Part shown: positions 52,371 through 62,208 of the stretch, piece after piece
Layout: each line of letters begins with the position of its first letter
Position numbering within the stretch: the first letter of the stretch is position 1
Source of the DNA: Nansenia antarctica
Taxonomy: Eukaryota; Chordata; Actinopteri; Argentiniformes; Microstomatidae
DNA length: 64,000 bases
Direction: 5' to 3'
NCBI GenBank assembly: GCA_963989245.1
Contig: OZ022345.1
Span: 32,256,044 to 32,320,043, forward strand
Translations under genes and position numbers: made by a program
Notes under the pieces: model-generated
Told to the model about the DNA's origin: nothing
Seen by the model: the letters and a program-made list of their open reading frames with translations, nothing else
The model's database searches: none

Positions 52371-52925
52371 TTAGGTGGCCTGTAAACAGTTACCGTCATA
52401 ACTGGTGGTTGGCATTTCCTAACTGTGGCATGACATTCAAGAGGAAAACATCAAAGGGTTAGAGAACAGTTCAGCTTGTCTGACGCTACGCTAGCTGTTC
52501 ATATAATATATAATAATAGGCAGACAGGTTGAGTGTAACTTTGACTCCAGGGCAGACAGACAGGTAGAGAGGGTGTCTGCTGTTGAGGAGGAGCAGCTGG
52601 TCATAGAGGTTCTGAAACCCAGTTAAATCCTGGATTATGTTGTGTGTTTTTCCCAAAAAAAGTCTTTGTATGTTTTGCCATTTGAATTGGTTTGAGACTG
52701 GGGACAGCCTTGACTAAAAGCATTTTGTAAAATAAGCTGCATTAACTACTGTGCTCCCAAAGTGTATAGGCTATCTAACATGCAGTGTGTTCAATATGAG
52801 CACTCACTGAATCAGGATTCTATGAGACTCATACGAGGTTAACAAATAAAAGGTAAACAAAACTGTGTGCATACAGCCTCTTCTGTACTCCAATAAAGAA
52901 ATAACAGTGTACTGCTTAACTACTT
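52371..52925. other. Spacer downstream of the pentraxin gene
   Basis: No coding or repeat feature that I can support. The plus-strand TTTATT at about 52926-52931 is AATAAA on the minus strand, a plausible poly(A) signal about 195 bp past the pentraxin stop codon. Confidence 0.35.
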
Positions 52926-53014
52926 TTATTAGATTCAGTGGGGAATAAAACATTGGTACAAGTACTGTACATCAACTGACTCAATTTCAGCTAGAATACA
53001 TTCAACAACTTGTA

Positions 53015-53036
53015 GGGGGGGGGGGGGGGGGGGGGT
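53015..53036. repeat. Poly(G) run
   Basis: About 22 consecutive G on the plus strand, in the pentraxin 3' UTR on the opposite strand. Confidence 0.9.
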
Positions 53037-53124
53037 GGTATCATGAGGTATTGTCACATTAAGCAATCTGAGAATGTTGAGTAGATTAAACACCACAGTA
53101 GTAGAAAGTAGAGATGGTTCTCAC

Positions 53125-55326
53125 CTAACACACTGTTTTCTCCTGACAGGATCCCTGCTTGTCCTCTACAAACACCGGCCCAGTCACAGTGTAAGTCAGA
53201 GCCCTCCAGTTAATCACATTGCCTGGGCTGTAGTCTACATTATCTGTGAAGTGCTGAATCTCACAAGGAGACAGGACACGGTTCCACACATGCACATCAG
53301 TGATCTGCCCAACAAATGACTGGTCCTTCTGAAAGCCCCCCCCATAGGAGTCTTGGTCCTGACCCAGGACAATGATGGGAACACCATCAAACTTTCTATC
53401 CCCTGTGTAGCCCTGCTTCAGCGTGCTGGGCTTCCCATTGGTCCACAGCTGAGTGAGCCCATTGGTGGAGTCCCAGGTCCCACACACTGACATGCACACG
53501 TTGAGCTCATCTGGCAGCCCCTTATATTTGACAACTTTATCCATGACCGCCAGTTGCAGGTCTCCAACCTCCTTTCCCTTGATCAGCAGCAGGTTGTTGA
53601 AGCATTTTTTAGAGGACATGGAGAACAGACCATAGGCTCGCCGCAGGTCTGTGAAATACCTTCAGGAAGAGGTTCATAAATATAGAACAAGAGTTAGAAG
53701 AGTTAGAACAATAATTGTTTAATATAACTACGGATCCACCCATAGACGGATCATGAAAAAATGGGCCCCTGGGCCTGGACGTGTAGAAAGGCCCCCCCCC
53801 CCCTCCCCAGCGCAAATTTTTTTTTTTTTTAGAGCGCAAGTAAACACAATGCCAACAACATATACGACATAGCCTACGTTTACCTGCATCTCAACAGGTT
53901 TTACAGCGGAGGAACACTCAAAGCCAACAGCACAATAACTAGAAAAAATTCACCTGTATTTCAACGACACAGGATTTACAACACAGGCATGCCACACTCA
54001 ATTGAAGCCAACAACAGTACATGTACAGTAACAAAATACACCGCTTTCAACCAAAAACAATTGGCAACACTATGGTGTCATATATAGCAACCACAGGATG
54101 GCTTTATAAGACTAAATTAATCATAAAATAGTCTTACCTTATGCAATGCATTTTTTCCTGGCTCTGCTTCGTGCAAAATCATCCACGATATCATTAAAGT
54201 CCAGTGATTTGGTCAGTTCGCTCTCAATTGCCATGAGAGAAAGAGCCTTGAGACGGTGTTGCGTCATTTTAGTCCGCAATTCATTTTTAATCCTGGACAG
54301 CACAGAGAATGACCGCTCCCCTTCGGAATTGGTTACAGGCAGAGTCAAAAATAGCCGCAGCGCAACATAGACATTTGGAAACGTAGATTGCAGGCCACAA
54401 TCGATAATTACGCGGAGTAGTCCTTGTGGGCTTTTATCATCTTCAGCCTTAATAAAAGATCTGTAAAAGACCTGCACCAGTGTGACCTCGTGACCTGTCC
54501 CCAGTACACAAACTTTAATGGGGCCCTCTAGTGTCTAGTTTCTATAGCCTACTCATTAATCTAATGAGAATGTAGCCTGTATTCGCATTAGAATCTGAGT
54601 AGGCTATAGAAACTATGTAGCCCACACAAGCTTCTCTTTTTTTTGCAAGACGTGGGCCCCTATAAAATTGTTCAAAATAGTATATTCAAAAGTATATTCA
54701 AAATAGTTTTTTTACGTTCATATAAGGAATCTCATTTGTCCCAGTTACAGTAGGACATTTTCTACCGGCATCCCTGCGACAAGAAATGCAAAGGGCCCCC
54801 TGATCTCTGGGGCCCCTGGGCCTGGGCCCGGTAGGCCCGTTCAGTAATATGTCTTTGGATCCACCATACAGACACAAGGTCAACGTCAGTCAAGGTGTTT
54901 TGAGTTGTCTTAACTTGACGACAGTAGTATTGAACACTAGATTACCTGAGACATAAGGTCACAGAGCCAGGGGTCTCTCCTAATGGTGTCAGCTTCACGT
55001 GTGCAGTGTTCGTTTCTTGTGTAAATGTAAACACTTTACCTGTGAGATCTGGTCAGAAAAACTGGATTTAGTCCATCAAATCAAAACAAACCATTCAAAG
55101 CACATTTGGAATTGTAATGTTAGTACTGTCTGAAGAGATTTCCAGTGCATACACAAATGTAAATGATATGTACTTCCAGGTATGCGTGTAGTGCCATATG
55201 CATACTGATCGTATGTCAAATGAGCATTCATGTTCAAAGTAAATCAACGGGATGTTCAGATGTCTCACCTTGAGGCTCGGCCCAGCACATGGTGAACATG
55301 ACCAGCACCACAAAGAGTCTCTCCAT
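53125..55326 (-). CDS. CRP/SAP-like pentraxin (secreted innate immune lectin)
   Basis: Three coding exons join in frame: 55326-55269 (signal peptide MERLFVVLVMFTMCWAEPQ, intron phase 1), 55048-54946 (DLTGKVFTFTQETNTAHVKL ... TLCLR, intron phase 2) and 53659-53125 (YFTDLRRAYGLFS ... to TGA-type stop after EKTVC). The product is 231 residues, the usual pentraxin length. The pentraxin signature region is SVCGTWDS, with Ser where most members have the first His of HxCx[ST]WxS. The calcium loop GQDQDSYGGGFQKDQSFVG keeps the acidic/Gln ligands seen in CRP. Family role: calcium-dependent binding of phosphocholine or other microbial ligands and complement activation; ligand here unknown. All splice borders are GT/AG. 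The intron between exons 2 and 3 carries a hAT remnant. No frame damage is seen. Confidence 0.88.
53726..54869 (-). mobile_element. hAT remnant in a pentraxin intron
   Basis: A minus-strand frame at 54139-54477 encodes a hAT C-terminal dimerisation domain (ALRLFLTLPVTNSEGERSFS, VLSRIKNELRTKMTQHRLK), the most conserved part of these transposases. Both outer ends carry GGATCCA followed by GGGCCC-rich sequence in inverted orientation (53732 and 54862), as expected for degraded terminal repeats. The N-terminal and catalytic regions are missing. Borders are approximate. Confidence 0.75.
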
Positions 55327-55505
55327 CTGTTCACAATACATCAACAGCAATGTTTACAACAAATATGACATTAGGGTTTCAGTGTACATGCAAGTATACA
55401 CTTTAAATGGGTTTGCATTCTCCTTGAATGCATTCTCTACAATTGCAAGTGTATGGCATTAATGGACAAAATGGCTTTCACCGTATGTCATGCTAGAGAA
55501 CCTAC

Positions 55506-55601
55506 CTTGTCAGTTCTACTAAACGGCAGATGTACTGTAAGTTGATCCAGAAGATGTCTAGTTTAGTTCCTAAGATGTCTGGTCTCTCCTGTCCTTTTTA
55601 T
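55506..55601 (-). promoter_or_regulatory. Putative pentraxin promoter and 5' noncoding exon
   Basis: The minus strand has a TATA-like CAATAAAAAGG (55594-55604). About 90 bp downstream is a splice donor (GACAAG|GTAGGTT) after 55506. The next acceptor (GTGAACAG) lies immediately before the pentraxin ATG at 55326. This suggests an untranslated first exon of roughly 65 bp and a short 5' intron. Confidence 0.45.
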
Positions 55602-55735
55602 TGTGATCAGTGGAACAGAGAAGTGGCTCCTCCTTATCTGTGAGTCCCTAGGAGGAGGCCCAGGTGTGGCATGTGGGGCTAACGAGCCTGCAGTTCTCTT
55701 CCCTGGGCCATCCGCCTGATAGGGGAATGCGGGGC

Positions 55736-56140
55736 AGCTGTGCATGGTTATCAATACACCCGCTACTCTGTGGGTCACTACAATATGTAATGAAATGGAG
55801 GGTATTCCACTAATGGGATTAACTCTGATCCAGGTTTAAATCAGATTCGAGCGCTAATTTAAGCTTGCGGTCGGTTCCATCAATGTGGCTAGAGGACATG
55901 GAGAACAGACCATAGGCTCGCCGCAGGTCTGTGAAATACCTTCAGGAAGAGGTTCATAAATATAGAACAAGAGTTAGAAGAGTTAGCTGTGCATGGTTAT
56001 CAATACACCCGCTACTCTGTGGGTCACTACAATATGTAATGAAATGGAGGGTATTCCACTAATGGCGATTAACTCTGATCCAGGTTTAAATCAGATTCGA
56101 GCGCTAATTTAAGCTTGCGGTCGGTTCCATCAATGTGGCT
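55736..56140. repeat. Tandem duplication carrying a copied pentraxin exon boundary
   Basis: A 155-bp block (55736-55890, AGCTGTGCATGGTTATCAAT ... TTCCATCAATGTGGCT) is repeated at 55985-56140 with one single-base insertion. Between the copies, 55891-55986 is identical by eye to 53611-53706: 49 bp of the start of pentraxin exon 3 plus 47 bp of the preceding intron, in the same orientation. Confidence 0.92.
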
Positions 56141-56317
56141 CAAATAATTCCCTGCTTGGTTGCTATGCAACCAATCCTTCTGAGTAATTCTGGTCCCGAG
56201 CAGACTTACAGGCTGGTTTAGGTAATGCGTGCGTCAAAAATCTCTCACAGGCGGAAACTACATCCCGAACGAAAGTTCCTCAAGTGTCTTTTAGGAAATA
56301 TTAGTTCCCACTTTTTA

Positions 56318-56472
56318 CAAGATAGATTGATAGATAGTTTAACTGTGTGATAGATAGATAGTTTGGTATTTTGAAAGTGTGATCGATCGATAGATAGATA
56401 GTTTGATTGTGTGAAAGATAACTTGATATTTTGAAAGTGTGATAGATAGATAGATAGATCGATAGATAAATA
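56318..56472. repeat. GATA-type microsatellite
   Basis: Interspersed (TAGA)n tracts with TTGAAAGTGTGAT repeats. Confidence 0.85.
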
Positions 56473-56539
56473 AAAAAGCGTAAAAAAAAATAAAATTAAA
56501 ATTAGCTGTCTATTAACTTGCATTGCTGTCATCACAGCG

Positions 56540-56612
56540 GTTTGGCTGGTGCAGTGGTTAAGGCAGCCAGCTAGAGTTCTGAAGGTTGTGTGTTCAGGAC
56601 TTGATTTAATTG
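56540..56612 (+). other. tRNA-like element (SINE head?), tentative
   Basis: TTGGCTGGTGCAGTGGTTAAGGC resembles an A-box region, and GTGTGTTCAGGACTTGA resembles a B-box. The cloverleaf stems do not close well, so this is not called as a tRNA gene. Confidence 0.25.
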
Positions 56613-56894
56613 AATGTTTTTTTTTTTTTTTACATTTAACCGAAGCCTTCATGCAAATCGATTTACTATATATATATATATCTGTCTAAGTGAATCATCT
56701 ATCCATCAGTAATCATAAGAACAAAATAATCTATGCCAAATCCAGGGTCCAGTTAGAAGAACATCATTTACTACTCAGAAAGGCTTCAAACACCATTGTA
56801 ATCGTGTCAGTTCTTGTAAATTTGCCTGCACCATCATTGTATAGCCTATATCATTTTTTTGATGAGATTTTAGATTAGATTCAGACAACGAAAT

Positions 56895-56998
56895 GCAAAA
56901 AAAAGTGTGTCTGAAGAGGGATTTGAACCACCGTCTTAAAATAACGAACATATACCATGGCAGCGGTCAATACCACTAGGTCATCTAACGATATTACG
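56895..56998 (-). other. tRNA-like element on the minus strand, tentative
   Basis: The minus strand gives GATGACCTAGTGGTATTGACC (A-box-like) and, about 40 bp on, GACGGTGGTTCAAATCCCTC (good B-box), followed by CACACTTTTTTTT, a Pol III-type terminator. The acceptor stem is poor (about 4 of 7 pairs), so a SINE or tRNA pseudogene is more likely than a working tRNA. Confidence 0.35.
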
Positions 56999-57337
56999 AT
57001 TTGTAGCCTGCTGCTGATATCACCAGAGTAGTAAATATTAATTTATTAAAATATGAACATATAACAATAACTGGGGCTAGTATGACCTACGCATTTAATC
57101 GGTCAGCAATTTCTTGCCAAACCATTTCCCTCGCCTTGTTAATTGCGGCAGTATTGCACTATTTTACATCTTATTTTTCCGTCTTCATAAAGATCAATAA
57201 GTCAGAATGCTGCGCAAAAGTAGGACCCCTGCAGAGTGGATTATCTTCATTTCGACAGTTCGACTCTTCGGGGCTCTTTATGTCTGCGTGCACGCGCCCA
57301 TATCGAGGATTTCTAAGCCGGTGTTTTGTGAACACTC

Positions 57338-57496
57338 ATGACACAAGCCTGATCCTCGTTCGAGGAATCACCTGGGGGCTATTCCACGAATGTTGATTAG
57401 TATATCGGCGATAAAAAGAAATCCTGCGATCAGGCAACTCGGAATTGGAATTCAAGCCTCAGGTGATTCCTCGAACGAGGATCAGGCTTGTGTCAT
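57338..57496. repeat. Perfect 37-bp inverted repeat
   Basis: ATGACACAAGCCTGATCCTC (start of the left arm, 57338-57376) is matched exactly by the reverse complement at 57458-57496. The arms also contain the internal palindrome CCTCGTTCGAGG. An 80-bp loop lies between. A broken minus-strand segment at about 57075-57150 resembles a Myb/SANT-type motif (REMVWQEIADRLNA), so the region may derive from a Harbinger element. Confidence 0.7.
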
Positions 57497-57499
57497 TAT

Positions 57500-58303
57500 A
57501 AATTATATTTATATATTTATATAGCGCTTTTCCGAGGCTCAAATACCCTGACAATATGGGGAAAACGGGATCTCAAAATGTGGCCTAACTAATTAATGCA
57601 AGTGCAATTGGAATAATCCCAAATGTGGCCTAACTAATAATTAATGCAAGTGCAATTCAAAATGGAATAATCCCGAGAGCGCACATAACAGGCGCACCCC
57701 TAAATCGTGACGTGTTTCCGGTGCCGCAATAATAATAATAAATTAAATTTATATAGCTCTTTTCCGAGGCTCAAATACCCTGACAATATGGGGAAAACGG
57801 GAAAGTGCGGTGTCCCTTGTTGTATAAATAGATCGGGTAAATGTAGCCTATAATTAATGCAAGTGCAATCGGGCTAACGTTACTCATTCTCGCAGTTCCA
57901 AATGAATGAACGTTGAAGCGCTTGTATCTCAAAATGTTACAACCCGCACTGCCGTCGGGTTGTAAAATAGCCTAGTTTGATAGGCCTATTGACAGCGAAT
58001 AAAACCGTGAAGATGACAATTTTTTCTGCTGTTGTTATTCTGTTCTCCGTTGGTTGTTTCTCAAAATGTGGCCTATTAAAATCTGTTCTCCGTTGGTTGT
58101 ATCTCAAAATCTGGCCTAACTAATTAATGCAAGTGCAGCCCGACAGGCGCACATAACAGGCGCACCCCTGCGCTTTCAGAACGAGCTACCCCAATCTCAC
58201 GTCGGAATTCGACGTTTGGATATGCAATCTCACGTCGGAATTCGACGTTTGGATGCGATGGACAGACGTCGAATCCTGACGTCTGCCGTGTGAGACCAGG
58301 TTG

Positions 58304-58305
<2 letters not shown>
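57500..58305. repeat. MITE/foldback-derived sequences related to 47.7-50.5 kb
   Basis: Repeated blocks: ATAGCGCTTTTCCGAGGCTC with AAATACCCTGACAATATGGG (two copies), GCCTAACTAATTAATGCAAG (several), CGGGCTAACGTTACTCATTC, and TCTCACGTCGGAATTCGACG (two copies). They end GTGTGAGACCAGGTTGG. Non-coding. Confidence 0.65.
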
Positions 58306-58388
<83 letters not shown>

Positions 58389-58525
58389 TGTCTGTCTGTG
58401 TGGGTGTGTGTGTGTGTGTGCAGGGGTGTGTGTGTGGGGGGGGGGGGTAGGGAAAGGAGGGGGAGAGAGAGGGAGGACAGAGAGAGAAAGGAGGGGGGGG
58501 GAGTGGAGAGAGAGAGAGACACAGG
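58306..58525. repeat. (TG)n microsatellite and purine tract
   Basis: A TG tract at about 58306-58430 with minor interruptions, then a G-run and GA-rich sequence to 58525. Confidence 0.92.
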
Positions 58526-58649
58526 TCAGGGGTATTCCAAAAACCTCGCTAAAGGAAGATCCAGGCTTATTTTTGATAAGTCTTGTGAGATTTATTTTTA
58601 AAAAGCCTAGATTTCCTTTAGCTACATTGATGGAACACCCCCGAGGAGA

Positions 58650-58862
58650 TCAATGGTAAGTGGACTGACTTATTCCAAAGCTCTTTACAACGGCCTCTCA
58701 TTCACCCGTTCACACACACATTCACACACCAATGGCGGCAAGCTACCATGCAAGGCGCCGGCCCGCTCACTGGGAGCAATTTGGGGTTCAGTGTCTTGCC
58801 CAAGGACACCTCGACATGTGGCCAGCCGGGGCTCGAACCGCCGATCTGCCGACCTTGCCACA
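58650..58862 (-). mobile_element. tRNA-derived SINE (second copy)
   Basis: Reverse-orientation copy of the SINE at 42240-42492. On the minus strand it has the B-box-like CGGTTCGAGCCCC, the CTTGGGCAAGACACTGAACC block and the tail AAGAGCTTTGGAATAAG. Confidence 0.75.
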
Positions 58863-59056
58863 GCCTCTACCTCCTGAGACAGCCTCTACCTCCTGAGACA
58901 CAGCCTCTACCTCCTGAGAAACAGCCTCTACCTCCTGAGACACAGCCTCTACCTCCTGAGACACAGCCTCTACCTCCTGAGACACAGTCTCTACCTCCAC
59001 AGCCTCTACCTCCACCAGCCTCTACCTCCTGAGACACAGCCTCTAACTCCTGAGAC
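58862..59056. repeat. 21-bp minisatellite ACAGCCTCTACCTCCTGAG
   Basis: About ten copies of (AC)ACAGCCTCTACCTCCTGAG, directly after the SINE and before a (TG)n tract (59060-59108). Confidence 0.9.
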
Positions 59057-59109
<53 letters not shown>

Positions 59110-59167
59110 ATACATGAATCACTCTCATGCTTAGTGTATGATTGTAATTATGTTTCCTTTAATTCAG

Positions 59168-59284
59168 CTCAAGCAGCAGAGCTGTCAGCCATGGGGGCCA
59201 GACTGACGGAACTGCAGATACAGAATGCAGGTATGTTCTTACAGTATTGCAGTGTGTGTTCAATGTAGGTGTCTGTGTATGTAA

Positions 59285-59319
<35 letters not shown>

Positions 59320-60454
59320 TGGGGGGGGGGGGTACATGAATCATGAATATTATTGTAATAACAGCAACTGAATGGGAAAGTGTGTCCAAACTTTTGACTG
59401 GTACTGTATGTTTCCTTTAATTCCAGACCAAGCAGCAGAACTGTCGGCCATGGGGGCCAGAGTGACAGCCAGCGAGGGTCAGGTGGTGGAGCTGAAGAGA
59501 GTGAATGAAGGTGAGACAAACACTGACTTCCAGATTCGTGTTATTAAAAATAATGTCATACTTTACCCTACCCCCATGAGGTAATGTTCAGAATATATCT
59601 TTCACAAAGTAGTGTATATTTTTAAACAATATGATCATAATGAACAGTTTGGCCTGGTAAGATGGTACGCTGCTTTAAAGGAGATATCCATGTGTTATTC
59701 CCTTGTGTTCACAGAGAGACCGAAGGTGGCGTTCTCTGCTGCCCTAGGTGCTCAGATGGGACCTGCCTCTGGTATTACCACTGTGGTCTACAAAAACATC
59801 ATCACCAACATCGGCCATGCCTACAGCCCAACCACAGGTACTGCTGACACACGGCAACAGATATAAAATGAGTAAATGATTAAATGAATGAACGAATGAA
59901 TGAATGAAGGAATGAATGGATGAATGAATGAATGAGTGAATGAGTGAATGAATGCATGCATGAATGAATGAATGAATGAATGAATGAATGAATGAATGCA
60001 TGAGTGAATGAATGAATGAATGAATAAATGAATGAATGAATGAGTGAATGAGTGAATGAATGAATGCATGCATGCATGAATGAATGAATTAATGAATGCA
60101 TGAGTGAATGAATGAATGAATGAATGAATGAATAAATGAATGGATAAAAAACATGTGTGAATCCTAAAATGATATACAAAGGTTATCCTGTTGGAAACAA
60201 CATTACGACAACAGTTATGCAGGATGAACACAACAAAGTCCCAGGTTATTTCCATTGTGGGGTTGTGGGGTCAGCTACAGGGACAGTGTTCACCATTACT
60301 AACAGTCATGTTGCTCTGGTGTCTAGGAGACACAGACAGTGTTGATCTCTCTCTGCTTTCCTCTGATACAGGATTCTTCACAGCACCAGTGAGAGGAGTC
60401 TACTTCTTCAGATTCAACGCCAATGAAAACGACGCCTCAACATATATTATATGA
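59168..60454 (+). pseudogene. C1q-like gene fragment, lacking its signal exon and the end of the C1q domain
   Basis: Exons by GT/AG borders, all phase 1: 59168-59230 (QAAELSAMGARLTELQIQNA), 59427-59510 (DQAAELSAMGARVTASEGQV ... ELKRVNE), 59715-59837 (ERPKVAFSAALG ... YKNIITNIGHAYSPTT) and 60372-60454 (GFFTAPVRGVYFFRFNANEN). The last two are the first half of a C1q domain as in fish complement C1q-like proteins, where the domain normally runs about 70 residues further. Here the frame ends at TGA 60452-60454, next to a (CA)n tract. No signal-peptide exon was found upstream. Family members are secreted trimeric immune or signalling proteins. This copy is probably a pseudogene or a partial duplicate. 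Confidence 0.75.
59876..60145. repeat. (AATG)n-type minisatellite in a C1q-like intron
   Basis: About 270 bp of GAATGAATGAATGAAT with periodic GCATGCATGA and GAGTGAATGA variants. Open frames across it on the minus strand are artefacts. Confidence 0.95.
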
Positions 60455-60474
60455 AATAATGATTACATATATCT

Positions 60475-60477
<3 letters not shown>

Positions 60478-60529
<52 letters not shown>

Positions 60530-60533
60530 CACA
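60478..60533. repeat. (CA)n microsatellite
   Basis: About 27 CA units immediately downstream of the truncated C1q-like exon. Confidence 0.95.
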
Positions 60534-60649
60534 CCTCTGTTTGAACTCAGCCATGCAACACTGCTGTGACTGAAGTCCCAGGCTGGCTCCAGGTGAATGC
60601 TGTCATCTAGTGGCTGGAAGGTCAGTTCAGGTCAGAATCTATAAATACA

Positions 60650-61747
60650 CAGTGGTGTGCCGTCAGGGCCAGCAAGGCCTTCTCTGCTGGCCTAAACATC
60701 ATCAGAATATACATTTTATTTTAATATATTTTTTCCACAAATATGTATTAATGATTCCCCATAGTCTATTCTCTTCATTTCATAGCTTTCCTCTTGGTTG
60801 CGCTGCTTCCAGTCTCCGATTGAGATTTGGAGGGCTGGCCTTTATGTTAGAGCTTTTATCCAATCAAAATGTGTTGCTAGGGGGCTCCAAAATCTGCCCA
60901 GCCTGCACGCTAAACGGTGCCGCGGATACGACCTGTAACTTAACGTTGGAACGAGAAAACCTGTGGCGTTCCTAGTAAACCTACGTAGATGCGAGCAAAA
61001 GCAACAACGGCGCCTGCTGTAAGGCTCAATGATGTCAGCACCCAGCACGTCTTTTGATTGGATACGCACTATTGATACGCACTATTGATATTCACTATTG
61101 AGATGTGTAACTATGCCGGTAGATGTGAAACTTTTGAAAGTGCCAGGGAAACGGAGCGCCACAACGAAAGCTTACGTTGACTGATCGATAATACTGATCG
61201 ATTGTGTCCTGTTTTTGGGTAAACAATAACTTTCATTTAGGGGACACGATAAAAGCGCCGAGTCCACAAACAGGAAACTACGTTGAGCTTCTTTCTTTTC
61301 TGGCTGAAAACAACCCAGATTTACATTACCACCTGTCCACAAACAAAGTGTTTACTGGGACGTCAGGCAAAATACAAAACGACCTGATTTTTGCTATTGC
61401 TGAAGTGGGAGAAGAGATCAAAATGGAGATTAAAAAGGCACCCTTTGTCGCTATTATGGTGGACGAGACGACAGACGTGGGTAATGTAGCGATCTTAAAG
61501 ATGTTAGTTTAACACTCTTCATTGTAAATGCGGATTTATTGATTAAAAATGCTTCGGAAATATTAATATAACTCTGTTGTACTTGTCTGACTATGTTAAG
61601 GTGATGCAACGCCCGGTTATACTGTGTTTCTGTCTAGTTTCTAGAGCCATGGCGTCATAACGATGGTATTAAGAGGTAGAATAATTCAGGTAGGAATGTG
61701 TCGGACATCACTGAAGGCCTAGGTGTGAAATGCACCGCCCGCCACTG
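60650..61747 (+). mobile_element. Internally deleted hAT element with 8-bp TSD
   Basis: 1098 bp, CAGTGGTGTGCC ... GGGCGGTGC-type inverted ends (CAGTGG/CCACTG). It is flanked by TAAATACA at 60642-60649 and 61748-61755. A plus-strand frame at 61204-61512 encodes a middle portion of a ZMYM1-like hAT transposase (GNYVELLSFLAENNPDL, SGKIQNDLIFAIAEVGEEI, PFVAIMVDETTDVGN, with the first catalytic Asp). The rest of the catalytic domain and the dimerisation domain are deleted. Confidence 0.88.
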
Positions 61748-61984
61748 TAAATACAGCACGTTTGATTGGGTAATATGCTGGTAGGAAATGGTTTAGAAAT
61801 GTCAGAAACACACAGAACAGAACAGCAACATAGAAACACACAGAACAGAACAGCACTGCAATAAGACTGATTAAAATTCAAAGTTTAACACAAATACAAA
61901 AACAAGAAGAAGCAAGAACTTTCATGTCATCAAATGAATCATAGAAACTGTTAAGACAATACAAAATAAACAACACCCAGTGGA

Positions 61985-62208
61985 AATTCTCTCCACTGTT
62001 GAGAAGAAAACGGGAGAGGAGAGGAGAGAAGAGGGGAGAAGGGGAGAGGAGAGGAGAAGAGAGGATGGGAGAGAAGAGGAGAGGAGAGGAGAGGAGAGGA
62101 GAGGGGAGAAGGGGAGAGGAGAGGAGAGGGGAGAAGTGGAGAGGAGAGGAGAGGGGAGAAAGGGAGAGGAGAGGAGAAGAGAGGATGGGAGAGGAGTGGA
62201 GAGCTGGC
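61985..62208. repeat. GA-rich purine minisatellite
   Basis: Units of GGAGAGGAGAGGAGA and GGGGAGAAGGGGAGAGGAGA. The array ends abruptly at the start of the composite MITE, replacing its left end. Confidence 0.9.

Noticed and set aside
53125..53619. Pentraxin as a single-exon protein starting at the Met encoded at 53619
   Set aside because: Exons 1 and 2 with a signal peptide and the start of the pentraxin domain join in frame by GT/AG borders, and a good acceptor precedes 53659.
56895..56998. tRNA gene
   Set aside because: A- and B-box-like motifs are present, but the acceptor and anticodon stems do not pair well. It is more likely a SINE head.
58290..58659. Plus-strand open frames made of repeated Val-Cys
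   Set aside because: They are translations of a (TG)n microsatellite.
59744..60255. Minus-strand open frames of 99-144 codons rich in HSFI repeats
   Set aside because: They are translations of the AATG minisatellite in the C1q-like intron.
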